A stretch of 64,000 bases of DNA from Streptomyces sp. SUK 48. GTDB lineage: Bacteria; Actinomycetota; Actinomycetes; Streptomycetales; Streptomycetaceae. Shown here in pieces: positions 18,922 to 27,833 of this stretch. The stretch covers positions 2,418,001 to 2,482,000 of the forward strand of contig NZ_CP045740.1 of assembly GCF_009650765.1 (NCBI RefSeq), in the 5' to 3' direction. The notes under the pieces were generated by a model. The model searched no databases. It had not been told where the DNA came from and saw only the letters and a program-made list of their open reading frames with translations. A program made the position numbers and the translations under genes. How positions within the stretch are numbered: position 1 is the stretch's first letter; every line of letters starts with the position of its first letter.

Positions 18922-20172
18922 TCAGGCACGTCGGCGCGACCGGATCACGGCGAAGACCGCGCCACCGATCACCACCAGTGCGGCGGCGGCTCCGACGACG
19001 ACCCACGTCAGGTTGTTGCCGGACGACTTCGAGCTGGTGTCGGCCGCGGAGGTCGCACCGCCGGAGGACTTGGCGGGGGCCGAGGGGGTGGAGCCGGCCG
19101 CGGACGTGGAGGGCGAGCTGCCCGGCTTGCCGCGCCAGTTCTCCGTGGCGAGCGGATCGGCCGTCGCCGAGCCCGGGTTGTAGTGGGGGTTCTCCAGCAC
19201 CTTGCGGGGGCGGACGACGCCGTAGCCGAGGTAGTTGCTGGGGGTGTCCTTGGGCCACTGTCGGCCGGCGGTGTCGATCAGCGAGCGGAGGACCTGGTTG
19301 GCGGTCCAGTCGGGGTGGGCGGACCAGATGAGGGCGGCGGAGGCGGAGGCGATGGCGGTGGCGTCGCTGGTGCCGTTCACGTGGGAGCAGTACGAGCGGA
19401 AGCTCTCGTTGCACCATGCGGGCACGTTCACACCGGGAGCCGCCAGGTCGACGGCGGCACCGTGGTTCGAGAACTTCCCCACCGTTCCGGTCTTGTCGAT
19501 GGCAGAGACGCCGACGACGTAGGGATACGAAGCCGGATACATCTTCTTGTTGGTCGTCTCGGCATCATTGCCGGTGCCGGCAAACATCAGTTTGCCCTTG
19601 GAGGCGGCGTATTTGATCGCTGCCTGCTCGTCGTCGTAGGAGATGTCGTCTCCGAAAGACATGTTGATGATCTTGACGTCACTGTCGGCAACGGCCTTGA
19701 TCACCTTGCCCACGTCGGGTGCCTTGTTCTCCTGGGCAAGGCTCATCCCATCGAGCGAGACACGGAACGGAACAATCTTGGCCCCCGGCGCAAGGCCCTT
19801 GATGCCTCCGCCGCGACCAGTACCGGCGATTTCCTCCGCCATCGTCGTACCGTGACCGCTGATGTCCTGAGTAGCCCCGTACGCAAGCGACTTTGGCACT
19901 TCATCGGCCAGTACCTGCCCCTGGAGGGACGGAGTCGAGGGGTTGACGCCCGAGTCGACGACGGCGACCTTGACCCCCTTGCCCGTGCTCGTCTTCCACA
20001 TCTCGTCGGCCTTCATCGCCGACAGGTACCACTGCTGCGACTGGACGTCGGCGGCAGCCGCGCTGGGGGCCAGGCCCACCGGCAGAGCCATCAGTGCGCC
20101 GAGCGCCGCACACGCGGCGGTCAGTCGTCTCGTGCTCGCTGACAACATGCCTCTCGTACGTCCTCGCTTCAT
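18922..20172 (-). CDS. mycP: mycosin-like subtilisin protease MycP (copy 1)
   Basis: Mycosins are membrane-anchored S8 proteases that stabilise and process ESX secretion. From the ATG at 20172 the protein is 416 residues: a signal peptide (to about residue 41), the catalytic triad Asp73 (VAVVDSGV), His107 (ISGHGTTMA) and Ser269 (NGTSDATAIAS), a Ser/Thr/Pro-rich linker, one C-terminal membrane helix (VVVGAAAALVVIGGAVFAVI) and a basic end. The frame is open upstream, but the chosen ATG starts 4 bases after the preceding stop. It is the downstream partner of the PPE-like gene. A second mycosin gene lies at 22445-23746. Confidence 0.93.
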   Translation of the reverse strand: MKRGRTRGMLSASTRRLTAACAALGALMALPVGLAPSAAAADVQSQQWYLSAMKADEMWKTSTGKGVKVAVVDSGVNPSTPSLQGQVLADEVPKSLAYGATQDISGHGTTMAEEIAGTGRGGGIKGLAPGAKIVPFRVSLDGMSLAQENKAPDVGKVIKAVADSDVKIINMSFGDDISYDDEQAAIKYAASKGKLMFAGTGNDAETTNKKMYPASYPYVVGVSAIDKTGTVGKFSNHGAAVDLAAPGVNVPAWCNESFRSYCSHVNGTSDATAIASASAALIWSAHPDWTANQVLRSLIDTAGRQWPKDTPSNYLGYGVVRPRKVLENPHYNPGSATADPLATENWRGKPGSSPSTSAAGSTPSAPAKSSGGATSAADTSSKSSGNNLTWVVVGAAAALVVIGGAVFAVIRSRRRA

Positions 20173-20176
20173 CTCG

Positions 20177-21877
20177 TTACTCGGTCTCCGGCGCCTGCCG
20201 CCGGCGCGACTTCTTGTCGTCGCGGTCCCGCGTGGAACGTCGGGATGACGAGCGTCCGGACAGGTGCTCGTCGGCGGTGGCGCGAGCGCCGTTCCTGGCC
20301 GTCGGCGCCTTGCCGTTGGGCGCCCCGACCGCACCGCCGCGGGTCACGGACCTGCGTGAGGTCTGCCCCTCGGCGCCCTCCGGCTCGGCGGCCCGGATCA
20401 CTCCGCGCTGACCGGGTCGCTCGACGGCGTGCGGGTCACGAGCCTCGGACTCGCCGCCGATGACCTTGCCGCGCGGCACCCGCGAGCCGTTGACGCCCTT
20501 GGCGGAGGGCGTGGTCGGCCGGCCGCCGATGACGCCGCCGGTGCGTGCCGCCCCGGTCGGGCCCGATTCACCGACGCGCTCGCCGGGCACGCCCCCGGGC
20601 CGGGGCGTTCCGCCGACGATGCTGCGGCCGACCGGGCCCCGGCCCACCGGAGCCTTGCCCATGGGGGACTGCCCCATGGGGGTCCTGCCCATCGGGGACG
20701 CGGGTCCGCGCGCACCCGTCTGCCCAGGTACGACAGACTGCCGCACCCCGCTGATGGGGCCGCGCCCCGCGCCGGTTCCGCCTTCCGGTTCCTCGACGGG
20801 GGGTACGGTCATCCGCGAAGTCCCGACCGGGCCCCGGACGCCACCTGTTCCGCCGCGTGGCACGGGCATGCCCATGGTCGGAACGACGGGGCCGGTGGGG
20901 AAGGGAGTGATCGGTCCCCCACCACCGCCACCGGGACCGGGTGCGGCCGGCGGCGCTACCGGCACCGTCGGCTTCGCGGTGTCCGGGGGAAGAGTGTTGA
21001 CGGTGTCGATGTGAGTGCCGACGTGCTGGGGCGGGTCCACGTGGACATGCTGGTCAAGCGGCGGGACCACATGGTGCAGCTTCGTACCGAGGTCGGCCCC
21101 TTTGGCACCCGCCTCGTGCGGAGCTGCAACAGAGTACTGGCGCTTCGTTTCACCCTCGGAGAGGTGTGCGGGAGATGCCTGGCCTCCGTCATCCGAACCG
21201 TGAAAAGAGCCGTTATGCGGGGTCGGCACCCCCATGTCCGGCATCTTCCCGAACTTGGGTTCTTCCAGCCCCCGCAGGTTTCCCTCCGAGACCGCGTAGT
21301 ACGACGCCAGACGGTTCATCTGGTTGATCGCCTCTTGGCGGTGGTTCTCGACGGCCTGGGCCTGGATGCCACCCGGGTCCCTCTTGGCCTGCTCGGCCGG
21401 CAGGAAGACCTTGGGCCGGTTGTCCCGGGGCGGCATGGAACTGCGTACCGAGGCAAGCCCTGTGCTGGCCGCGGAGACCTGGGTCGCCACGTTGTCCGCG
21501 TAGAAACCGAGCTCGTACGAGTGGTTGACGAGGTCGCCGGCCCAGCTGTGGAACGCGGTGGCCGCCTCGCCGTGCCAGTCGACCCTGCCGATGTGCTGGA
21601 GGAGTTCGTCGGCGGCGCCCCAGATGGCGTCCCGCGCGTCCCAGAGGCCGTTGGCGGCGTTCTCCAGATGCTCGGGGTTCGCGGACTTCACCATGTCGAC
21701 CATGTCGTTCAACTGGTGGTTCTCGAAGCCGCTGACCTGACAGCCGCCGCCCGGCTTGTTGAGACTCGGCGCGGCGCACTGGTGGCTGTCCATCGCCGAC
21801 TTCTCTTGCTTGAACTGCTGGTCGGCCGCCCAGCGGTCGAACTGGTGCACATCCGGCTTCTTGTTGTGGTCGCCCAT
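20177..21877 (-). CDS. large WXG/PPE-like type VII secretion protein with Pro/Gly-rich tail
   Basis: The 566-residue protein starts with a helical domain of about 200 residues that contains a WxG motif (VDWHGEAATAFHSW, near residue 100) and resembles ESX-secreted PPE/WXG proteins. It is followed by a long disordered Pro-, Gly- and Arg-rich region with short repeats such as GRTPMGQSPMGKAPVGR. The end is very basic. The gene overlaps the upstream 141-residue gene by about 4 bases and precedes mycP copy 1 by 4 bases, so these three are one unit. By analogy to PE/PPE it may be secreted as a dimer with the upstream product. The function of the tail is unknown. Confidence 0.8.
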   Translation of the reverse strand: MGDHNKKPDVHQFDRWAADQQFKQEKSAMDSHQCAAPSLNKPGGGCQVSGFENHQLNDMVDMVKSANPEHLENAANGLWDARDAIWGAADELLQHIGRVDWHGEAATAFHSWAGDLVNHSYELGFYADNVATQVSAASTGLASVRSSMPPRDNRPKVFLPAEQAKRDPGGIQAQAVENHRQEAINQMNRLASYYAVSEGNLRGLEEPKFGKMPDMGVPTPHNGSFHGSDDGGQASPAHLSEGETKRQYSVAAPHEAGAKGADLGTKLHHVVPPLDQHVHVDPPQHVGTHIDTVNTLPPDTAKPTVPVAPPAAPGPGGGGGGPITPFPTGPVVPTMGMPVPRGGTGGVRGPVGTSRMTVPPVEEPEGGTGAGRGPISGVRQSVVPGQTGARGPASPMGRTPMGQSPMGKAPVGRGPVGRSIVGGTPRPGGVPGERVGESGPTGAARTGGVIGGRPTTPSAKGVNGSRVPRGKVIGGESEARDPHAVERPGQRGVIRAAEPEGAEGQTSRRSVTRGGAVGAPNGKAPTARNGARATADEHLSGRSSSRRSTRDRDDKKSRRRQAPETE

Positions 21878-22302
21878 CAGATGTCCCCGTCGCCGACCTG
21901 CTTGTCGTCGCCGCGCTTCTGGTCCTTCTGCGCGTCGGCGGACTGCTCGTTGATCTTCATGCGGATCTCGTGGAAGCGGCGCCGCTGGTCGTCATCCAGA
22001 TTGTCGAACCCGACGTCCGCACCATGCACCGCGATCTGCATCGCCTCGATCTGCAGCGTCAGCGACTGAGAGAGGGTCATCAGGCGGTCGTGGACGCGCG
22101 TGTACTGGCTGTGCAGTCCCGTGGCCTCGGGAAACCCGCCGTCGCCACAGAACGACGCGGCGGTGATCGTATGCATCGCCACCTTCTTCGCCGAACCCGG
22201 CGAACCCTCGAACGTCTTGAGCACCGAGTCCACACGCGTCTTGAAGGTCTTCAGGGCCTCCAGACCGACCTTCAGTCCGCCCGTGCCGTCGTCAGGCCGC
22301 AC
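21877..22302 (-). CDS. small helical ESX-associated protein
   Basis: This protein of about 141 residues is mainly two long helices (LKVGLEALKTFKTRVDSVL; LMTLSQSLTLQIEAMQIAV) with a charged C terminus, a fold like WXG100/PE partners although the turn has no WXG. The GTG at 22302 (VRPDDGTGG) with GGGGTGG upstream is preferred over a GTG at 22347 whose ribosome-binding site would be too close. The stop overlaps the start of the PPE-like gene, arguing for translational coupling and a joint complex. Identity beyond this is unknown. Confidence 0.7.
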   Translation of the reverse strand: MRPDDGTGGLKVGLEALKTFKTRVDSVLKTFEGSPGSAKKVAMHTITAASFCGDGGFPEATGLHSQYTRVHDRLMTLSQSLTLQIEAMQIAVHGADVGFDNLDDDQRRRFHEIRMKINEQSADAQKDQKRGDDKQVGDGDI

Positions 22303-22444
22303 GTTGCGCCACCCCCCGTTTCCGTCCCCTGCCCGGGGCGGCAGCACTCCCCGGGCGTTCGTCTACGCAATGCAATCACTCTAGTCAACGCCACTGACAG
22401 CCCCAACTGACTTGTGTGACAAGTCTGCTGCAGGGCCGCGACCT

Positions 22445-23746
22445 TCACCCTTCTTTCACGCCACCGCCCGCCGTCCGCCTGCGCGCGTCCCGTACCGCCA
22501 CCGCCGCCCCCGCGAGCGCGGCCACCAGTACGGCCGCTCCGACCGCGACGTACGTCGCCAGGCGGGCGTTGCGTTCGTCGGCGGTCTCGCCGAGCACCAG
22601 GCGGGCCGGGGTCGGGGCCTCGGCGCGGCTGAGGCCCTCGTGGGCGTCGGGCTTCTCGATGGGGTGTTCGTCGTCCGTCAGGGCGCGGACAGGGTCGACG
22701 ACGCCCCAGCCGACCAGCATGTCGTGCCCGGCGACCGAGCGTTCCGCGGTCTGCTCGATCTGGGCGACGACCTCGCGCGCCGTCCAGCCGGGGTGCTTCG
22801 CCTTGATGAGCGCGGCGACACCGGCGACATAGGGCGCCGAGAAACTCGTACCGTTGTCCGAGCAGTGGCCGCCCTTGGGCACGGTGGAGATCATGTCGAC
22901 GCCGGGGGCGGCGACGCCGACGAAGTCGCCGGACTGGGAGAAGGACGCGCGCTCGTTGTTGCGGTCCGACGCGGCGACCGCCAGGACACCCGGGTAGGAC
23001 GCCGGGTAGGTGGGCTTGACGTTGCCGTCGAGGCCGTCGTTGCCCGCGGAGGCGACCACCACGATCTCGTGCGCCAGGGCGTCGTCGATCGCGTCGTGCA
23101 GGCCGCCGGCCGGCAGGACGGCGTTCGTGGTGTCCTGGGAGATGTTGATGACCTGGGCCTTCTCCTTGATCGCGCGCTCGATCGCCTGGGCGAGGGTGGC
23201 CGCGTCGCCGTCGCCCTCCGCGTCGTTCTGCTTGAGGGGGATGATGGTCGCCTCGGGTGCGAGGCCCACGAATCCCGTTCCCGCCATGGGCCGGGCGGCG
23301 ATGATGCCGGCCACGCGGGTGCCGTGGCCGACGGTGTCCGTCGTGCCGTTCGCCTTGCCCCGGTCGATCTTCTGGCCCTTGCGGTTCTTCGCCGGCAGGA
23401 AGTTGGCTCCGCTGGAGGCGTCCACCGCGTGGGCGAGCTGAGGGTTCTGGGTGTCCACGCCGGTGTCGATGACCGCGACGCGCACCCCCTTGCCCTTGGA
23501 CTGGCTCCACAGCTCGTCCAGCAGCACGCGTTGCAGGGCCCAGGGGCGCCCGGGGTACACCTTGTTCGGGAAGTTGCACTGGTCGGCGAAGGAGTCGGCG
23601 GCGGCGGGCGGGGCCAGGGCGACGGTGGCGGTGCACAGCGTGGTTGCCGCGATCGCCGCGGTACGGAGCAGAGCGGTACGGAGCAGAGCGGTACGGAGCA
23701 GAGCGGTACGGAGCGGAGCGGTACGGAGCGGACGCGGGTACGGCAC
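22445..23746 (-). CDS. mycP: mycosin-like subtilisin protease MycP (copy 2)
   Basis: This 433-residue S8 protease has a complete triad: Asp94 (VAVIDTGVD), His141 (VGHGTRVAG) and Ser301 (NGTSFSAPYVAG), a C-terminal membrane helix (YVAVGAAVLVAALAGAAVAV) and a basic end, as expected of mycosins. It lies 10 bases downstream of eccB, the usual mycP position. The N terminus contains repeats of L-L-R-T-A encoded by a 15-bp tandem DNA repeat, so the true start may be internal; a start after the repeat would still leave a usable signal peptide (AIAATTLCTATVALAPPAAA). Confidence 0.92.
   Translation of the reverse strand: MPYPRPLRTAPLRTALLRTALLRTALLRTAAIAATTLCTATVALAPPAAADSFADQCNFPNKVYPGRPWALQRVLLDELWSQSKGKGVRVAVIDTGVDTQNPQLAHAVDASSGANFLPAKNRKGQKIDRGKANGTTDTVGHGTRVAGIIAARPMAGTGFVGLAPEATIIPLKQNDAEGDGDAATLAQAIERAIKEKAQVINISQDTTNAVLPAGGLHDAIDDALAHEIVVVASAGNDGLDGNVKPTYPASYPGVLAVAASDRNNERASFSQSGDFVGVAAPGVDMISTVPKGGHCSDNGTSFSAPYVAGVAALIKAKHPGWTAREVVAQIEQTAERSVAGHDMLVGWGVVDPVRALTDDEHPIEKPDAHEGLSRAEAPTPARLVLGETADERNARLATYVAVGAAVLVAALAGAAVAVRDARRRTAGGGVKEG
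23659..23733. repeat. 15-bp tandem repeat, 5 copies, in mycP copy 2 signal region
   Basis: Five head-to-tail 15-bp units of CGGTACGGAGCAGAG occur, the last two with one or two substitutions. Being a multiple of three, the repeat keeps frame and encodes L-L-R-T-A units at the N terminus of the protease. Confidence 0.95.
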
Positions 23747-23756
23747 GTGGCTTCTC

Positions 23757-25286
23757 CTACGAACCCTGCGGCTGGCTCGCCGCGGTGGTCGACAGGCGGG
23801 GGCCGGTCGGCAGGAACACGGACCAGGCGACCGGGATCGGCGCGGGGTCCAGACCGGTGTATCCGAGCCGGGTCTGGGCCAGTTGGGCCTCCTGCTGGAG
23901 CTCCTTGCGCTGCTTGTCCGTCATGCCGTACTCGGTGCCCTGGGAGCCGCTGTCGGCGTTGGACTGCATGGCGTAGCGCAGGCCCGTGTCGGTGACGAGG
24001 AAGACACCGCCCGCCTTGGTGTCCGTGCCCTGGAACTGGCGGTAGAGCTGGCCCGAGCCGGGGGTGACGTAAGCGCTCGACGAGCCGGTGGGCAGTTCGG
24101 CCGGGAAGTCGGTGCCCGCCCAGGTGCCGAGGGTCGTGGTGCCGTTGCCGGAGTCGACGTGGTCGAGGACGTTGCAGACGGTGTCGCGGCTGCCGCTCGT
24201 GGCGCCCGCATCGTTGACGACCTTCGGGGTGAGGGCCGGCCACTTGCGGTCGGCCGCGAACGCGGTCGAGCCCGGCACGAAGGCGCCCGCGCTGACGTCG
24301 AGGGCCTTGCTCGCCTGGTTGAGCCCGACGAGGTCCTTGCTGTTGAGGAGCAGCTTGGCGGTGAAGTCGGAGACGGGCAGGACCTTGCCCTGTTCGACGA
24401 CGTAGAACTGCTGACGGTCGCCGTTGGGGGCCCGCAGGACCATGCCGACCTTGTTCGCGGCGGCCGGCAGGCTGCCCTGGACACCGGCGGGCGTGCCCGC
24501 GTTTCCCTCGATCCGGGGAAACTCGATCGGGTCGCCGGTGTGCAGGGTGTCGAGCCAGTCACGGGAGACGCGTTCGGGCTGCCGGCCGGCGCCGACGAGG
24601 GTGCGCAGCAGCAACTCGTCGTTCTTGTCGACCTTGTACGCGGTGCCGTGGGCGTCCACGATGTACTGCTGCCCGTCCGGGGCGGCGACGTACATGATGT
24701 CCCCGCCGCCGAGTTTCTGGCGGGCTCCCTCGGCCTTCTTCCGGTCGCGGGCGGCGAGCACGAACGCCGCCTTCTGGATGGCCCTGCCGCCCGCGCCCGG
24801 ACGCTCGCAGACGGCCCAGCGCTTGTCGGCGCCGGCCTCCTGGCTGGAGGGCAGGCGGTCGGGGGCGTACGGGATGCCGATGGTGACGCCGTGCGGGATC
24901 TTGCCGTTGTCGAGGATCGACTCGTCCACGGTGACCACGTCGCCCTTGCCGTCGGCGAGCAGGAGCTTCGCGGACGCCATGTTGAGCACCGGGTGCAGCT
25001 GGGTCTTGCCGTCGGTCTTCAGGACGACGTACCGGGTGGTCGACTTGCTGGCGATGATCACCTTCTCGCCCGGGGTGTCCCAGCCCTGCGGCGCGGTCGG
25101 ACGGAACATCCCCCAGGCGCCGAACACGGCCATGACGACCACTCCGACGATGGTGCCGGGCAGGACCGCCCGCAACGGCTTGGGGGCGGCTTCCTCCGAG
25201 CCGTCGGAGGAGGGCTGGACGAACGCCGCGAGCATGCGCCGCTTCGCAAAGGTGTAGGCGTTGAGTTGATCCCGCCGAGATGCCAT
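23757..25286 (-). CDS. eccB: type VII secretion protein EccB
   Basis: EccB is the translocon subunit with a single membrane helix and a large outer domain. From the ATG at 25286 (RBS AGGGG) the 509-residue protein starts with the conserved MASRRDQLNAYTFAKRRM, has its membrane helix at about residues 44-63 (GTIVGVVVMAVFGAWGMF) and a long outer domain of R-domain repeats with two Cys. The frame remains open far upstream but only this start fits the family. It heads the eccB-mycP unit and is divergent from eccE. Confidence 0.95.
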   Translation of the reverse strand: MASRRDQLNAYTFAKRRMLAAFVQPSSDGSEEAAPKPLRAVLPGTIVGVVVMAVFGAWGMFRPTAPQGWDTPGEKVIIASKSTTRYVVLKTDGKTQLHPVLNMASAKLLLADGKGDVVTVDESILDNGKIPHGVTIGIPYAPDRLPSSQEAGADKRWAVCERPGAGGRAIQKAAFVLAARDRKKAEGARQKLGGGDIMYVAAPDGQQYIVDAHGTAYKVDKNDELLLRTLVGAGRQPERVSRDWLDTLHTGDPIEFPRIEGNAGTPAGVQGSLPAAANKVGMVLRAPNGDRQQFYVVEQGKVLPVSDFTAKLLLNSKDLVGLNQASKALDVSAGAFVPGSTAFAADRKWPALTPKVVNDAGATSGSRDTVCNVLDHVDSGNGTTTLGTWAGTDFPAELPTGSSSAYVTPGSGQLYRQFQGTDTKAGGVFLVTDTGLRYAMQSNADSGSQGTEYGMTDKQRKELQQEAQLAQTRLGYTGLDPAPIPVAWSVFLPTGPRLSTTAASQPQGS

Positions 25287-25481
25287 CTGCCCCTGATTCT
25301 CCCCGTGTGGCCGTCCGCATACCGGTCGAAGACCATCGTCTCCGGCACGCCCTTGTCGGACCGAGCCCCTACTATGCCTGGTGTCCGGTCGGTTCCGTGG
25401 AGCGGGTAGGGTACCGGGGCCCTCGTGGGCTCCGCTCAGGGGCCGCAGGGCAGGGAGTTGTGAGAAAAATGGGGGGATGAG
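25287..25481. promoter_or_regulatory. eccB-eccE divergent promoter region
   Basis: These 195 bases separate the divergent eccB and eccE genes and should carry both promoters. The stretch around 25365-25380 (CCCCTACTATGCC) could hold a -10 box, but no pair of hexamers is convincing. Confidence 0.35.
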
Positions 25482-26822
25482 TTGAGGGCTTCCGGGACGC
25501 GGTCTCGTACGCGCCGGCACGGACGGGGAACCGACCCCTCGACGTCCGGTCCGCGACCGGCGGCGACGCGGTCGGCGCCGCCCCGGGAACCGCTGCTCCC
25601 GGACTCCTCGGGTCCCGGCGCCCGCCCGGCACTGTCCGGCTCGTTCCGCATGCAACGGCTCGTACTTCCGGAACTCGCGCTGGCCGCGCTGGTCGTCGGC
25701 TGGGTCGTCGGCCCGATGGCCCTGGTGCCCGCCGCGGTCGTCGCCGTCCTGCTGCTCGCCCTCGCGTTCGTCCGCCGCCGCGGGCGCTCGCTGCCCGAAT
25801 GGCTGACCACGGCACGCGAGTTGAAGGCCCGGCAGCGTCGCGCCGCGAACACCCCGATACCGCCGGGCACCGAACCCTCCCTGGTGCCCGCGCTCGAATG
25901 CGAGCCGAGCCTGCGTACGTACGCGTACGGCGGGCGCGACCGCCGCACCGTCGGCATCGTCGGTGACGGTACCTTCGTCACCGCCGTTCTCCAGGTGGAG
26001 GCCGACGCGACCGCGTTGCGGGCGGAGCGGAGCAGGCAGCCGTTGCCGCTGGGGCTGGTGCGGGACGCGCTGGAGGTGGACGGGATACGGCTGGAGTCGG
26101 CGCAGGTGGTGCTGCACACGCAGCCGGCGCCCGCGCTGCATCTGCCGCAGCAGTCGGTGGCCGTCGCCAACTACCTGCCGTTGCAGGAGCAGACCGGGGC
26201 CCCGGCCGTGCGGATCACCTGGATCGCGCTGAAGCTGGACCCGGAAGTGTGCGCGGAGGCGGTGGCGGCGCGCGGGGGCGGGCTGCTCGGGGCGCAGAAG
26301 TGCGTCGTGCGGAGTGCGGACCATCTCGCGAGCCGGCTGACGGGTGCGGGTTTCCGGGCGCGGGTGCTCGACGAGGAGGAGCTGATCGCGGCGCTCGCCA
26401 CCTCGGCCTGCGCCAATCCGCTGGTCACCGCGGAGGCGGGGCGCGGCGAGACGCGGGAGCGGCGTACGGAGGAGTCCGGGCGCAGCTGGCGCTGCGACAA
26501 CCGGCGGCACACCACCTACTGGGTGCGGCGCTGGCCCCAACTGGGCGGCGGGCGCGGCGAGTCGCTGCCGCAGCTGGTCGCGCAGGTCACGGCGATACCG
26601 GCGCTGGCCACCACCTTCAGCCTCACGCTCGCGCGCGGTGACCGGCAGGAGGTGTCGCTGTGCGGGCACCTGCGGGTGACCGGGCGCAGCGACGACGAAC
26701 TCGTGGCGGCGCGGCGGGCGTTGGAGACGGCCGCCCGCAAGGCCGGTGCCGGTCTGGCCCGCCTCGACCGTGAGCAACTGCCCGGCATGCTGGCCACACT
26801 GCCCCTCGGAGGTGCGCGGTGA
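25482..26822 (+). CDS. eccE: type VII secretion protein EccE
   Basis: EccE is the peripheral membrane subunit of ESX translocons. The 446-residue protein has a disordered Arg/Pro N terminus, two adjacent membrane helices at about residues 60-95 (LALAALVVGWVVGP; LVPAAVVAVLLLALAFV) and a cytosolic domain containing YGGRDRRTVGIVGDG, the usual EccE layout. Translation probably starts at TTG 25482 after GGGGGGATGAG; an ATG at about residue 57 (MQRLVLPEL) is an alternative. The stop overlaps the next gene by four bases (GTGA). Confidence 0.88.
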   Translation: MRASGTRSRTRRHGRGTDPSTSGPRPAATRSAPPREPLLPDSSGPGARPALSGSFRMQRLVLPELALAALVVGWVVGPMALVPAAVVAVLLLALAFVRRRGRSLPEWLTTARELKARQRRAANTPIPPGTEPSLVPALECEPSLRTYAYGGRDRRTVGIVGDGTFVTAVLQVEADATALRAERSRQPLPLGLVRDALEVDGIRLESAQVVLHTQPAPALHLPQQSVAVANYLPLQEQTGAPAVRITWIALKLDPEVCAEAVAARGGGLLGAQKCVVRSADHLASRLTGAGFRARVLDEEELIAALATSACANPLVTAEAGRGETRERRTEESGRSWRCDNRRHTTYWVRRWPQLGGGRGESLPQLVAQVTAIPALATTFSLTLARGDRQEVSLCGHLRVTGRSDDELVAARRALETAARKAGAGLARLDREQLPGMLATLPLGGAR

Positions 26823-27601
26823 CGACGATTCCCACGACGTCCCCTGATCTGCCCCGGGCGGCGGACGGCTCCGGTTCCGGGCCGCGCGGCATCGGTGAGC
26901 GGCTGCGGCACGGCCTCGGGCTGCTCGGCCCCCGGCACGGCCGGCACACGCTCTCCGCCCAGCTGCTGGACACGCTCGCGCTGCCCATCGGCGACGACGG
27001 CGTGGTGGCCGGCGTGGACGCCGAGGGCCAGCCCGCCGTGCTGGGCATCAACCGGCCGACGCCGTACGACGTCGTGCTGATCGGCGGTCTGTGGACCGCG
27101 CAGGTACTGGCGCTGCGCTCGGCCGCCACCGGCGCGCGCGTGGCCGTGGAGACCGGCCGGCCGCACGCCTGGATGCAGATGGTGCACGCCATGGGCGGCG
27201 GGCAGAACGGACTGTCGGTGTACGACGTCGGGCGCGTGCCCCCGCAGGGTGCCTCGGCCGGTACGCCGGTCGTGGTGGTGCGGGACTGCGGGATGCGGCC
27301 CCCGCGCGGCCGGGTGGTGTCCGGGCCCTGGCAGTCGGTGCTGACCCTGCTGCCGTATCTCAGTCCGGTCGCGCCCCGGCTGCTGCGCCAGGCCCGGCTC
27401 GCCGGTATCCAGCGGGTCTCGCCGGACGAGGCCGCCGAACTCGGCCGCACCATGGGGCTCACACGCACCGAGGTGGAGTCGCTGCCGGGGCTGCCGGACG
27501 GTGTCACCCTGTGGTGTACCGACCGGGACCGGCAGTATGTGCTGACCCAACCGACCGACGCCGAGACCGGGTTGCTGGGCACACCGCGACGCATGGACTG
27601 A
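26819..27601 (+). CDS. ESX-associated hypothetical protein
   Basis: This 260-residue soluble protein is coupled to eccE by a four-base overlap. It has no signal peptide or membrane helix and no motif I recognise. Segments such as YDVVLIGGLWTAQVLALRSA and VVVVRDCGMRPPRGRV suggest an alpha/beta fold, similar to streptomycete proteins kept beside eccE. A role in the type VII system is inferred from position only. The 232 bases downstream to 27833 contain a likely promoter for the next gene but nothing that can be pinned down. Confidence 0.75.
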   Translation: MTTIPTTSPDLPRAADGSGSGPRGIGERLRHGLGLLGPRHGRHTLSAQLLDTLALPIGDDGVVAGVDAEGQPAVLGINRPTPYDVVLIGGLWTAQVLALRSAATGARVAVETGRPHAWMQMVHAMGGGQNGLSVYDVGRVPPQGASAGTPVVVVRDCGMRPPRGRVVSGPWQSVLTLLPYLSPVAPRLLRQARLAGIQRVSPDEAAELGRTMGLTRTEVESLPGLPDGVTLWCTDRDRQYVLTQPTDAETGLLGTPRRMD

Positions 27602-27833
27602 ATTGCCCTTGCTGGTGGGGTTTGTTCGCTTTCTCTGCCTTTCCCGGCCCGGTGTGCGCCGGCCGACAGGCGGGCGGGCCTGCCGGGGGGCGGGTCGTGG
27701 TGATTAGGCTGGGAGCGGGCGTGATGGCAGGACCCGTGGACCGGACTTCCCCTGACCCCTACGGACGACTCGAACGACACGACATGGTCGCCCCGCCACG
27801 GCATGAGGGTGCTCGACCACACCAGGAGGAACT

